Origin: Berghia stephanieae
Taxonomy: Eukaryota; Mollusca; Gastropoda; Nudibranchia; Aeolidiidae
Assembly (NCBI GenBank): GCA_034508935.3
Contig: CM067445.1
Span: 80,205,348 to 80,269,347 of the forward strand
Direction of reading: 5' to 3'
Length of the DNA stretch: 64,000 nt
Shown here: in pieces, positions 42,413 to 52,610 of the stretch
Position numbering within the stretch: the stretch's first letter is position 1
How the letters are laid out: every line of letters begins with the position of its first letter
Notes under the pieces: model-generated
What the model saw: the letters and a program-made list of their open reading frames with translations, nothing else
Told to the model about the DNA's origin: nothing
The model's database searches: none
Made by a program: the position numbers and the translations under genes

Positions 42413-42460
42413 TTCTATGCCAACAAATAAATCAAACTTACTCGACTCATCTGTCTTGGT

Positions 42461-42718
42461 TAATTCTCTCCATAACACCCATAGGAAAATCGTCACATTC
42501 GTTACGATGCGGCCAACCATTTTCTTATTCTGATTTCATGTTGTTAAAGTTATAGCTACAAAAAAAACCCAACTCGACATTGTGTTTCAGAGCTCAATTT
42601 TCTGAACAAAATATAGAATATTCACCTTGCTAATATGTTTGAAAAAATCTATTTTTGTGTTGGGCGAGTATGAAGTTTAGGATTAAATTATGAAAACAGC
42701 TGGTAAGGAGAGAGTTAA
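42461..42718. mobile_element. M4 MITE, well preserved ends
   Basis: TTAATTCTCTCCATAACACC to GCTGGTAAGGAGAGAGTTAA, 258 bp including both TTAA copies. Confidence 0.85.
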
Positions 42719-42755
42719 CGTATGAGAAATTCTCTCAAGTTGGTAACATGTCGGA

Positions 42756-42938
42756 GTCTACGTGCACATATCTTCAGGTCTGGTAAGCGAATGCAATTAT
42801 GGTCTTGATTTATTAAACGTTGTTGTTAAGGAGTATTTTTTGCATTTATTAAATAAAGAGAATTTCCATTATAACAATGAGCCTTTAACAACATTTGGGT
42901 TATCAGACCTGGATATAAGTACACGTCGGTCGTGGTAA
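42756..42938. mobile_element. M1 MITE
   Basis: ACGTGCACATATCTTCAGGT CTGG at the left and TTATCAGACCTGGATATAAG followed by TACACGTCGG at the right. Confidence 0.8.
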
Positions 42939-43017
42939 AACAAATGACGAAATGTGAACTTGGTGCGAGGCATAGAATCTCTAAACCATTGAAACCACAA
43001 CCGTCCGACTCTGGAAA

Positions 43018-43400
43018 AAAAAAAACGTTTTCAAAAATTTAGGCCAGAAAACTCGCCCCTTCAAATACCGATTGAAATGACCCTCATCTTGGGAAAAAAA
43101 ACAACAACAACAACAACAAAACTGTTAAACCTGGGACTTGCGACGTGTTCCTTAAGATTTATGACAAGAGATGAAGTGAGTAGAAAAGTGCCAGAAGACA
43201 ATAGAGAATAAAAATCACCGCCGCGAATTTTTTTAAATTCTCTATTGTCTTCTAGCACTTTTCTACTCACTTCATCTCTTGTTGATACATAAGTGCCTGC
43301 TCCACTCACTTTTCTGAAAGAGGATTTATGCAAATACGTGTGTCATTTAAATAGATCGGTATTTGAAGGACGAGTTTTATGGCCATAATTTTAAATAGAG
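43018..43400. mobile_element. M9 element split by an FB-D insertion
   Basis: The M9 left arm (AGGCCAGAAAACTCGCCCCT, CAAACCTGGGACTT-like centre) ends near 43150; the right arm resumes at about 43340 (GTCATTTAAATAGATCGGTA, TTTGAAGGACGAGTTTTATG). Between is a short FB-D foldback. Confidence 0.65.
43158..43325. mobile_element. FB-D foldback, minimal form
   Basis: ACAAGAGATGAAGTGAGTAG, GCCAGAAGACAATAGAGAAT facing ATTCTCTATTGTCTTCTAGC, CTACTCACTTCATCTCTTGT. The tRNA-like centre is reduced to CACCGCCGCG. Confidence 0.8.
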
Positions 43401-43591
43401 TGTATTTTCCAATTACAGAAGACAGGATATTAGCAAGAATTAATCTCTCTACCCTCTACCCCACATGGCTATGTCGAAGCAATCAAACAATGATTTTGAG
43501 AGTTTAGGAACCTCTTTTGGACCCTCAATCCCATGGGCTCACCTCTCCCTTTTGTTCAGAATAGGAAAAGTGCACTTTAATATATAATACT

Positions 43592-43892
43592 TGAGCTTTT
43601 ATATAGCGCAATATCCCCTGAAAGTGCTCAAAACGCTTTACAAGGGGTCCCTAGCCAAAAGCAGCACGTAACATGCAGAATGAGATATGACGCCTGTTAG
43701 GCGATATTGCATTTTTTTCGGACAGAGTCAGCGCTGTTAACGGTCAGGTTCTCATTTTACACCTGAGTACGGTGAGAGAATGTGAGTAAAGAATCTTTTC
43801 CAAGGACTCAACTATGCGCCTAGAGAGGCTCGACCCCAGGACCTTCCAATCTGAAAGTGAGTGTCATACCACAAGACCACATAGCCGCACTT
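43592..43892 (-). repeat. SINE-A copy, reverse, full length
   Basis: GAGCTTTTATATAGCGCAAT through GAGAGAATGTGAGTAAAGAA to ACCACAAGACCACATAGCCG. Confidence 0.87.
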
Positions 43893-44340
43893 TAATAAAC
43901 TCTAAGCCCGTCCGTCATAAAAAATGTTGGCGTGAGGCAGTGGACGTGGAAAATGTGTGTGGTGTGAGGAAAATAATGAGTTTTTGGGGACCTCATTAAA
44001 ATGGATTAATAATCTTGAGCCGGAAAATATTCCTGGTAAATTGGACACGAGCCAAAACTAAGCCGCTCATTTTTAAGCTGTGTAAATAAAATTTAAAAAA
44101 AAAACAACCTTTTTGTGATATACTGGATTGGATTGGAATGTTAAGCGTTTGCGTGGTCTCTGTCTTCAGGTTTGAATACCATGTTCTTAACGCTATACAA
44201 ATAATTATTTTTGACAATGTAGATTTAATGAGTTAGACTGATACGTGCAGTCTTTTTTGGAGTTTGTTGACTTTTTGATGAAAGCGGATGACTTTTCTTT
44301 CTTTTTTTTACCGGGAGATCTAAAATTTTCTAACCTGCAC
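43893..44340. other. No recognisable feature
   Basis: Unique sequence. Confidence 0.35.
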
Positions 44341-44479
44341 GCTCTTAGTACAGGTTAGTTTGACGTCACTACAATTAATCAGTAAATGTTTGACCAATCA
44401 AAACACGGGATTTATGACCCCTGGGAAACAATGGAGCGAACGAAGTCGAGAGGCGGATACATCATAAAAGATCCCATCT

Positions 44480-44760
44480 AAAGAATGCCTGCATTCCACA
44501 ACGCCAGGAAATACTGGGTTTCCTCAAATCGCCTCTTAACAGGACATATCAGAACTGCATAAAATATGTGCAGATGGAAACTTTGGAAAAGTGATGCTTG
44601 CCGAAATATCAGGCAGCTCCAGCAGAGACCGGCGATCACATCTTCCTCCACTGTCCAGTTACAATTGCAAGTTCTTTGAAACAGTTCTTTGGGCGGAGGA
44701 AGACTTCCGAAGCTGGGTTGACGAAATGAAGTTGGAGGTATAGCCATACGCTACTATTAC
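44480..44760 (+). mobile_element. Possible LINE C-terminal remnant
   Basis: Scattered pieces in different frames, such as LTGHIRTA and AAPAETGDHIFLHCP, resemble the zinc-knuckle-like end of some Jockey/I-group LINE proteins. Weak call. Confidence 0.3.
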
Positions 44761-44814
44761 TACCAGACTTCTTTTTTTAAATTGTTTTTAGAACGTTAGT
44801 TCTCATTAGATTTT

Positions 44815-44872
44815 CTCCTCAGCCCACCAAGCATAACATCAGTTTGAGACGATGTGCCACATTATATTTTCC
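44815..44872. repeat. M5 right-end fragment
   Basis: AAGCATAACATCAGTTTGAG followed by ACGATGTGCCACA. Confidence 0.5.
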
Positions 44873-44938
44873 TTGTAAACTATTTGAGCACGTTTAGTGG
44901 ATATTGCGCTATATAAATGCTATATTATTATTATTATC
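44872..44938 (+). repeat. SINE-A or L2 tail with (TTA)n
   Basis: TATTTGAGCACGTTTAGTGG, ATTGCGCTATATAAATGC, then TTA repeats: a SINE-A tail carrying an L2-type microsatellite end. Confidence 0.68.
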
Positions 44939-45256
44939 AAAAATCACCACAAGGAAGGGCAACAATATTGTAATCATATTTTAGATTAAATCTGAGATAA
45001 TATTGGATCCGATGAGGTAGAATTGTATTGAGTAATCAAAAGAGATGCAAACAATTTATGCAAAGAACGTCTCATCTTTGAACGCTGTTTTCTTTTCGTG
45101 CAAACTTTCATCATGCATATTATTGCACGTCAATCATAAGGGGGATAAGGAAGCAACGTTTTGAATTGCCATAGCGTTTACTGCATAATCATGCTTGGCT
45201 TACGTTAGGATAATTTATGATTTTCAACTGCACAAGCAAAACGGCGCGTGCAGCAG

Positions 45257-45437
45257 CAGAGGGGCTCAGCGGCGCGGTTTTTGCTTCGTACCCGAAAGGT
45301 ACCGAGTTCGATCACCCGCTGCTGCGATGTGTGGCCTTGAGCAAGTCACTCCGCTTTAGCTCAATTTGCGGCGTTGCACTACGGCTGATGCCTAGGTTAT
45401 TCCAGTCGTTCCTTGGAATACACAGTAGAGACAAATT
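45257..45437 (+). repeat. SINE-B copy
   Basis: GGGGCTCAGCGGCGCGGTTT, ACCGAGTTCGATCACCC, CTTGAGCAAGTCACTCCGC, CAGTCGTTCCTTGGAATA; its 3' end is replaced by an M5 fragment. Confidence 0.82.
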
Positions 45438-45534
45438 CTGATGTCCAATTTCTCATCATTCTATCTCCAAATTCACTTTTTGGGGTCTGAATCATCCCGA
45501 CATAATACCGTTTTGAGGCGGAGGGTCACAGATG
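45438..45534. mobile_element. M5 right half in SINE-B
   Basis: GTCCAATTTCTCATCATTCT to CCGACATAATACCGTTTTGA followed by GGCGGAGGGTCACA; closest to the 13749 copy. Confidence 0.68.
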
Positions 45535-45642
45535 TGTAAAATATAACGCGTTGGGTTGGAATCTTCATTTCGATAGCAGCATGCTCGCTTCAAACGCCAG
45601 ATGGAGAGTTGACATCTCAGTGCCAATCGCATCAAAATAATA

Positions 45643-45962
45643 CAGAAAAGTGAGTGGAGCAGGCGTTGGTAACAACAAGAGATGAAGTGAGTAGGGAAGT
45701 GCCAGAAGTCAATAGAGAATACAACATTTTCGCGGCGGTGATGGGGGTTTGAACCGCGACCTTTCTGGGACGACAACTCCGCCTGGCCGGTGAGAGCGTG
45801 ACTCTACCGTAGGAGCTATCCACGGTAGAGTCACGCTCTCACCGGCCAGGCGGAGTTGTCGTCCCAGTAAGGTCGCGGGTTCAAACGCCCATCACCGCCG
45901 CGAAATTTTTTAATTCTCTATTGTGTTCTTACACTTTCCTACTCACTTCATCTCTTGTTGTC
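45643..45962. mobile_element. FB-D foldback element, near-perfect long hairpin
   Basis: Arms of about 140 bp meet at 45822-45828. Left: GATGAAGTGAGTAGGGAAGT, CGCGGCGGTGATGGGGGTTT, CGACAACTCCGCCTGGCCGG. Right: CCGGCCAGGCGGAGTTGTCG, CATCACCGCCGCGAAA, CTACTCACTTCATCTCTTGT. Each arm contains a complete tRNA-like head (GAGTCACGCTCTCACCGG, B box GCGGGTTCAAACG). Confidence 0.88.
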
Positions 45963-46176
45963 AAAATGATATCAATTTTAGATCATTTCAAAGGCTTTGG
46001 GTATTTAATTTTACTGGAAATACAGTGATTTACACCATATTTTTTTAACACACGGATTGAAAATACTCCACTGAGCTTCATGAACACACTAAAAATGATA
46101 CGTTGAAAAGTTCTCTTGGCTACGGTGCCCACGTTGACGATGCGATAAGAAAAAGTATATATTTATATATAAAACT

Positions 46177-46545
<369 letters not shown>

Positions 46546-46769
46546 TTCTTTTTCTCGTAGCATTTGCCATTTGGTAATCATTTTTTTATTCCTTGTGACA
46601 TATATATGACATTCTATTTCATAATAGGAAAATCGATGGTACAACCTTGGTGACACCAAGCTAGTGAAATATACCCAGACAGACTTAATGAGTCCAGCCA
46701 AGCTAAGCCTATCAACAACAACTCTGTGTTATAATCCTTTACAAACAACACATTTTCACATTTTTGGTC

Positions 46770-46860
46770 AGAAAACACGTTTTTTTACATATGTCGATCG
46801 ATATAAATAACCCTCATCTTGTCCAAAATTCTCAAACCTGGGACTTGAACCCTCTACCTA
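46770..46860. repeat. M9 arm
   Basis: TTTGGTCAGAAAACACG, TGTCGATCGATATAAATAAC, CTCAAACCTGGGACTTGAAC. Confidence 0.55.
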
Positions 46861-47345
46861 CCAGCTATATAATAGAAAATCGTCACATTCGTTACGATTC
46901 AATAGACATTTTTTTCTTAATCGGGGCTTATTTTGTACATCAGAAAGTTTGAAGAAACTGTTGCAATGGCTGTTTTGTAAAGCTCGTCTTACTGAATGGA
47001 CCATTCATTCTATGTACTTATTGCTTAACTCTCCCCTTACCCATTATTTTCAGTATTTTCCCAAAATGCCAGGCAGGAAAAAATGATTCTTTAAACTAAA
47101 AAAATCTCTCTACAAAACAAAATTATGTTCTTATTAATCACACAAAGATCATTCTTCAATGTTTATGATGTACAAAATAAATCTGAATAAGAAAATATGT
47201 ATTTTGTGTCGCAAAAAATCTGACGATTCAGCTCTAGGTGGTAAGGAGAGTGTTAAGAACTCGAGTTTAAAAATCAATTTTTTTTTTGCTGGGTAGATAT
47301 GGTAAAATATCCTGAAATCAGTCGGTAAGGAGAAAGTCAAGAAAG
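46855..47345. mobile_element. M4 MITE containing another M4
   Basis: Outer copy: CTACCTACCAGCTATATAAT, CGTCACATTCGTTACGATTC to CAGTCGGTAAGGAGAAAGTC. It is interrupted at a TTAA by a second M4. Confidence 0.72.
47025..47256. mobile_element. Inner M4 MITE
   Basis: TTAACTCTCCCCTTACCCAT to GGTGGTAAGGAGAGTGTTAA, 232 bp with TTAA on both sides. Confidence 0.8.
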
Positions 47346-47399
47346 TCTTCAAAGAAATCCCAGGTTTGAGAGTTTTCATCAAGATAAAAAACATTAAAA

Positions 47400-47600
47400 T
47401 TATGCGGTCTTTGCTTCGTACCCGAAAGGTACCGAGTTCGATCACCTGCCGCTGCGCTGTGCGGCCTTGAACAAGTCACTTCGCCTTAGCTCAATTTGCG
47501 GTGCTGCACTGTGGCTAACGCCTGGTTTATTCCAGTCTTCCCTTGGAATAGACCTTAGAGACAAATTTCCCCTAAGGGAACTTTTATTTTATTTTACTTT
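47400..47600 (+). repeat. SINE-B copy
   Basis: GCGGTCTTTGCTTCGTACCC, ACCGAGTTCGATCACC, CAGTCTTCCCTTGGAATAGA and TTTCCCCTAAGGGAA; first bases of the head absent. Confidence 0.85.
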
Positions 47601-47604
47601 TCGC

Positions 47605-47712
47605 CACGACATCATAAGATGGCATTCCACGAAGGAATATAAATAATTCATCAAACAAGATGTCTGATGTCAACAGGAATCACCCATGTTGTCCAATTGA
47701 GCAAATTGGGGG
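47605..47712. repeat. Repeat shared with 2958-3060
   Basis: GATGGCATTCCACGAAGGAA, GATGTCTGATGTCAACAGGA and GTTGTCCAATTGAGCAAATT mirror the outer part of the L2 fragment at 2958-3060. Confidence 0.6.
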
Positions 47713-47739
47713 TTAATATTTTTTCTCAAAGAAAAAAAA

Positions 47740-47826
47740 TCGGAAGAGCCTGAATCGGGGCTCGAACTTGGGACCTTTCGGGTCACAGTGCAATATCTTA
47801 ACGACTCGGCCACTTCGCCTCGATAA
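47740..47826 (-). repeat. SINE-E head, reverse
   Basis: AATCGGGGCTCGAACTTGGG and CTTAACGACTCGGCCACTTC; counterpart of 2355. Confidence 0.6.
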
Positions 47827-47885
47827 GGATCATTTTAATCGATCGATAATTAATGGACGGACTTCTGGCCAAACTTTTAAAAGTG
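47826..47885. repeat. M9 arm
   Basis: TTTTAATCGATCGATAATTA, GGACGGACTTCTGGCC. Confidence 0.5.
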
Positions 47886-47984
47886 TATTTATCAGGTTAC
47901 GAAATAACAGAAAAACCATTTAAAACACCAACTGTATTCTCGAGTGAATTGAAAAAGATCTGAAAAGTCGTGTATAGAGTAGTG

Positions 47985-48355
47985 CCAGAAAAAAACAAAA
48001 ACATACCAAAAAAAAAAAAAAATAACAACAAAAAGAAAAAAAAAAACATCCCGAACAACCAGCTACACACGACTGGGGTTTGAACTCAGAACTGTTGATT
48101 ACCGGTAAGACGTAAAATAATACCTAACGTGAGAGCACACATTTTCAACAGAATGAAAAAAGGGTAGGTTTTTATTTAATTATTAAGAAAGTAAGGAGCA
48201 AGCACCGTTGTAAGATAAAGAACTGAACAAGTGTGTATGATGAGAGGTGACAGAAAAAGCAAGACAGAAACATAAAAGAAAAAAAAAAGCATCTCAAAAT
48301 ATCAGTCGACCTCGCCTGGGGATCGAACCTCAGACCTTCTCATTACCGGTTCAGT
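47985..48355 (-). repeat. SINE-H: two related tRNA-headed repeats
   Basis: Reverse-strand B boxes GAGTTCAAACCCC (about 48072) and GAGGTTCGATCCCC (about 48320), each preceded by CCGGTAAT and each followed by an A-rich tail. Probably two copies of a minor SINE. Confidence 0.45.
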
Positions 48356-48492
48356 TCTTTAGGTTTTTATTATAGCGCGCCATTTCACGTGATAATAAAG
48401 ACAGACATTTCAAACTTACGATGCACCACTTTGGCCATAGGTAGGGTTTGTTATACTCCCAAATTCCGATAAATGTAGGTCACATCTATCTT

Positions 48493-48580
48493 TGTGCGCT
48501 ATAATATGGTTGAGTGGTATGACATTCGTCTTCGCATTGGAAAGCCGTTGGTACGAGTCCGGCGTTGAGCGGTGCTTGGT
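48493..48580 (+). repeat. SINE-A-like head only
   Basis: GGTTGAGTGGTATGACATTC, GTCTTCGCATTGGAAAG and GGTACGAGTCCGGCG. Confidence 0.5.
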
Positions 48581-48599
48581 TAGAAAGTTTATTTATTTA

Positions 48600-48735
48600 T
48601 TTGTTGTAGTGGGTTTGGTTTTCTGTTTGTTTGTTTGTTTGTTTGTTTGTTTGTTTTTGGTTTTTTTTGGGGGTTTTTTTATTGGGGGGGGGGGCGGGGG
48701 GCATGGGAGGTGGGAATGGGGGGGGGGGGGAAATC
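48600..48735 (+). repeat. (GTTT)n and poly-G tracts
   Basis: GTTT units at about 48623-48655 followed by several G runs; a C-rich patch follows at about 48836-48865. Confidence 0.9.
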
Positions 48736-49030
48736 GCCGATTTCCATCGACTCTACAAATCTAAGCAATAAATTACTCATGATAATTTAATTTTAGAACC
48801 TCGTCACATCTCACAACTGTTTCATGTGAAGGTCACCCCCTCCCCCCACCCCCCACCCCTTCCCCCGTATTTCAGCTCTCTAACGATATAAATAGCAAAT
48901 GAAAAGATGAAAATTGTCAATTTCATGTCAAAATTAATAATAATGATAATATTTCCAGGGAGATAACTCCAATTTTGACACATCAGCAGTGGACATAACA
49001 CTTTAATTACTGATGGGGTGTTAATGACGT

Positions 49031-49165
49031 GCCTGCATTGGAAAATTCCCATATCTGAACGCAATTATGGGCTTGATTAAGCATTTTTGTAATGGACAAT
49101 AGCGTTTTGCGAATAACACAGGTTTTTACTGTCGAAGTTATGTGTCTAAGTAAAATACCCGCTAT
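49031..49165. mobile_element. M1-like MITE, partial
   Basis: ATATCTGAACGCAATTATGG, GCATTTTTGTAATGGACAAT; right terminal lost. Confidence 0.6.
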
Positions 49166-49187
49166 TTTACCATTTTTATCAATTGAT

Positions 49188-49372
49188 AGAACGAAGATGA
49201 CGTCACTCATGTCTTTGTTATTGTTTTTGCCATCCATGTTTATGAGTTATTTTCACTAAACTGTATGCACCAGACTATACAATTTCAAGGTCAAACATAG
49301 TTTTGTTTGTTGGTCCGTTATAAATTCCGTATGGCAATGTTGTGAGCTTCTTTTCAAGCGCAAGTGGCAAAT
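49188..49372. mobile_element. M2 MITE, diverged
   Basis: GATAGAACGAAGATGACGTC, CTTTGTTATTGTTTTTGCCA to TTGTGAGCTTCTTTTCAAGC. Confidence 0.72.
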
Positions 49373-49445
49373 TTTCAGCAAAAGAAAACTGACGAAGGAA
49401 ACATCTCCATATTCCTCACTCTTATCAACATCGAAGCATTTTGAG

Positions 49446-49604
49446 TCACCATAGAGAGATTTTACAGCTTTAACTTATCGGATTTTAAAAGAATACTACA
49501 AAGTAGCGAATCAAAATTTTATGACGAAATTGATGTTAAAAATGTATAATGTGGATTGTAAGTTAAAATACACATTCCCTACCAAATAAATCTCTCTATG
49601 GTAA
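49446..49604. repeat. Small inverted-repeat unit
   Basis: ACCATAGAGAGATTTTA near 49448 faces TAAATCTCTCTATGGT near 49587, about 120 bp apart. Single copy here; family unknown. Confidence 0.45.
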
Positions 49605-49934
49605 CAGAATACATTATCGCTTTGATAACTGTGGAACTTCATGAAATAAATACTGAGAAATATTTGACACAGAATCCCATACCCCCAGAAAATAATATTT
49701 TGAGAAAATTGCAAAATAGCTTTCCGCTTTTTTTCATTTTTCTAACTGGCCATACCCTTTTCCACCATGTTTTTTGGTGGCTTTTTAGTATATTTTGAGA
49801 AATTGCACTTCAATAATATTATTTATATGATACAATAAAAAATTTTTCCACGAAAATTTCAAAATCAATCTTTTGAAGGATTTTCAAAATAATTACACCC
49901 AAACCGTCCTTAACGGTCACATACTCATTTTACG
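49605..49934. other. No recognisable feature
   Basis: Unique AT-rich sequence left of the candidate element. Confidence 0.35.
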
Positions 49935-50340
49935 CAGTGGAAATTCCGATATCGGCCTTTTTCAAAAAACTGCCAAATTCCTGTCCTGTGACGAAAATTG
50001 GATCTTTGAAATATTGGATGCATATATTGTTAGCAAATACTTGCTTATACAGTCTCACTACACATTACTAACTTGTATGAAACATAAAAAACGAAAATCG
50101 AGAGAGATTCAGGATAGATATGACGTTTTGTATTGACTGGGGTAGAGGAAAATACCCTGTCCTTTTTTTTGCATGATGGCTTTAAGTCGAATTTTTAACA
50201 AAATGGAGTGTCTTGTTGTATACACCTATGAATTCACCTGATGCAAATTGCCATCTTCTAACATCCTCATAAAAGTTTGTAACAATCAGACTTTCTAAAG
50301 TTTTATTATATATTAATAAAGTCTGTCCCCAAGGGGGCTA

Positions 50341-50354
50341 CTCATTCCTGTAAC
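50341..50354 (+). repeat. CTCATTCC motif 1
   Basis: CTCATTCCTGTAAC, leftmost occurrence; one base shorter than the consensus. Confidence 0.75.
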
Positions 50355-50541
50355 AGCAGTGAAAATTAACCAATTAAAATCCTATTAACAATAGAAGTGC
50401 AACTAACAATGTTTTATCGCCGTAGCTGCCCCTTTTCCATCACGGCCGAAACTACAAACACATGGTTTTTTCATTCAGTGTGATTTCCAGTTCAACACCG
50501 CTTCAAGAATGGTGAGTAATGTTCAACATTAGACCATGACC

Positions 50542-50555
50542 CTCATTCCTGTTAC
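50542..50555 (+). repeat. CTCATTCC motif 2
   Basis: Exact CTCATTCCTGTTAC. Confidence 0.85.
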
Positions 50556-50697
50556 CAGAGCTTGTTATTTAAATTAGAACTTGTATTAAAAATAAAAAGT
50601 ATCAGTTTATATCTTTGTTAAGGCTCTAAATAATAGTCATACTTTAATGTTGGAGTAAATCATATTTTAGGGATAGTATGAATCGAAGCGAGATAAA

Positions 50698-50801
50698 CTC
50701 ATCCCTGTTACACTCATTCCTGTTACACCTTGTTTTGTAACAGGAATGAGGGATGTAACAGGAATGAGGAAAACATAACAGGAATGAGTAACAGGAATGA
50801 G
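50698..50801. repeat. CTCATTCC motif cluster, 6 units, inverted centre
   Basis: Direct units at 50698 (one mismatch) and 50713, then reverse units at 50737, 50755, 50775 and 50788. The direct and reverse units face each other around ACCTTGTTTT, forming a hairpin. Confidence 0.92.
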
Positions 50802-50937
50802 GAATGTGAACTTTCATATAATGAAACACATGTTTTATTGTCACTAAGTTTTTTGGAGCATAATGGCCATAGAATCGGAGCCTATCCCTGTTGCTGTAGC
50901 ATGAAACAGACATTTAACTTATGAATACGAGGTTGGT

Positions 50938-51125
50938 CTATAGCAAATTACATTCCCCAGCAGCACTGGTACCATGATATACACCTGGGGGAAGCAAAAT
51001 GAAGCAACCGGAATGAATTTCCTTGATTAAGGAAACCACTCTATGGTTGTGGAGGTTTTCGAACCTGTTACCTCCCAGTCGGGAGTCCCTTTCGGTAACC
51101 ACTCGGCCACGGCGCCTCCACATGG
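50938..51125 (-). repeat. SINE-F: tRNA-derived SINE, single copy
   Basis: Reverse strand begins GGAGGCGCCGTGGCCGAGTG with the B box CAGGTTCGAAAACC, then a non-tRNA body (GGAAATTCATTCCGGTTGC). The class II-like A box suggests a tRNA-Ser or tRNA-Leu origin. It sits inside the candidate transposon and is younger than it. Confidence 0.6.
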
Positions 51126-51497
51126 TTTATCGATTCATAGCATATTCTTTTGTTTCATAAGGATGTGTTTGGTAAAGTGTTTTGTAAACCACTGAAGTGT
51201 TACAGGCCTATGTCCATTAAAGTGGTAACATTCATTGTTACAACGTTACCATTAAAAACAATTTTTATTGTTTACATATTAATTTCTTCCATTGCTGAAA
51301 GACTATTTTTAGTGCAAAGTTACCTTGCCAATACCAAATGCCTAATGTCCAAACATAGTTTGTTGCCTGTTAGGCTCAGATACATTTTAGATGATTACTA
51401 TGATTTTAACGGCCCGGTATCGCTTGTACAAATGTGACATTGTATCACATAATAGTCTTCTTTGTTTCTTGACTTTATTCATGTTACACCTTGTTTT

Positions 51498-51511
51498 GTA
51501 ATAGGAATGAG
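51498..51511 (-). repeat. CTCATTCC motif, middle copy
   Basis: GTAATAGGAATGAG. It lies in a 32-bp segment (51482-51513) that repeats 50721-50752 with one difference. Confidence 0.8.
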
Positions 51512-51599
51512 GGTGGCGAAATGTAACTTGATATTATTGTTCATTTTCAAGCGCCATAGCTTTGTTGTAACGATTGTTTTATTTTGTTTTCTTATCACA

Positions 51600-52610
51600 A
51601 AGGCCAAAAAAGCCATGGTGTCAGCCGAGAGCAACGACTTTACCGTCAAAGACGAGATGGAGTTCCTATTCGACGTGCTGTTAATCTTAAAAAAGAACAA
51701 GACAAATACCAGAGCGACAAATCGAATGGAAAGAAAAAGTCCATAAAAGATAAGACACCAAGAGAACAACGCAAACAGAGAAAGAATTGGATAAAAAATT
51801 ATCACACACACACTACAAACCGGAAACAGCAAAATCTTGACCTGAGTTACACTCCTTCCTCACACTCAAAATCTCCACTCCAGTATGTCTCTCGTCAAAG
51901 ATATCAAGCTACTAAAACAGCCGATGAAACCTAAATGTTGAAAAACCAAAGTCTTGAAGAAGTGAAAAGGCTGTCCTCTCTTTCTCAATCGAAAAAGAAA
52001 TCCGAAAAGTACAAAAAGCCCTTGGACAGGTCATTAAAAATTTAAAAAACTTTCGTTGACACCCCGATCAAAAACTAGAAAAACTTTTGAAAGATAGCAT
52101 AAAAAACAAAAAAGTGAAAACAACATTACAAAATCATTTTGCACTCCTATAAGACATCAAACATTTGAGGAACAGAAGGCACATGTACACATCCGTGAAA
52201 CATCTGGCAGCTGGTATGACTCTCAAAAATATAAACTCTTGGAAAAATTCGGAAACGACGTCAAATGCCTCCAAAATTTCCAGATCTTGTCAAGCAAATA
52301 GTAAGAGATTTTTTCCTGAAAGGTGACACTTCTAAATTAGCTCCAGGAAAGAGAAATACAAAAACAAGAAATAAAGTCAAGAAACAAAGAAGACTAATAT
52401 GTGATACAGTCACATTTGGACAAGCGATACATCTCTTCCAACCCATACGTGTCGTTTTCTTTATTCTACCGACTTAAGCCATTTTGGGTTGTTACTCCAA
52501 GAAAAAGGGACAGAGAAACATGTGCATGTAAAAAATGTAAAAACATTAACATGCTTGCTTCAGCGCTTTGGAGAAAAGGAGTCAAGAATGTTCAATAATG
52601 TTGTTGGTCA
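51600..52610 (+). pseudogene. Broken basic-protein gene, multi-copy family resemblance
   Basis: Recognisable blocks lie in order but not in one frame. At 51612-51830: a basic region with QRLYRQRRDG, KKSIKDKTPREQRKQRKNW. At about 52265-52400: FFLKGDTSKLAPGKRNTKTR followed by NKVKKQRR. At about 52450-52595: LKPFWVVTPRKRDRETCACK then KCKNINML. This order matches, from memory, an uncharacterised multi-copy protein family of cnidarians, molluscs and other invertebrates. The C.C pair after KPFWV could bind metal. Function unknown; the copy is broken at several places. It lies between the motif clusters and could be the remains of the element's own gene. Confidence 0.6.

Noticed and set aside
50644-50913. 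89-codon frame rich in PHSCY repeats
   Set aside because: Translation of the CTCATTCC motif cluster, not a protein.
51050-51125. tRNA-Ser or tRNA-Leu gene on the minus strand
   Set aside because: The boxes are good, but the acceptor and anticodon arms do not pair well and a SINE-like body follows.
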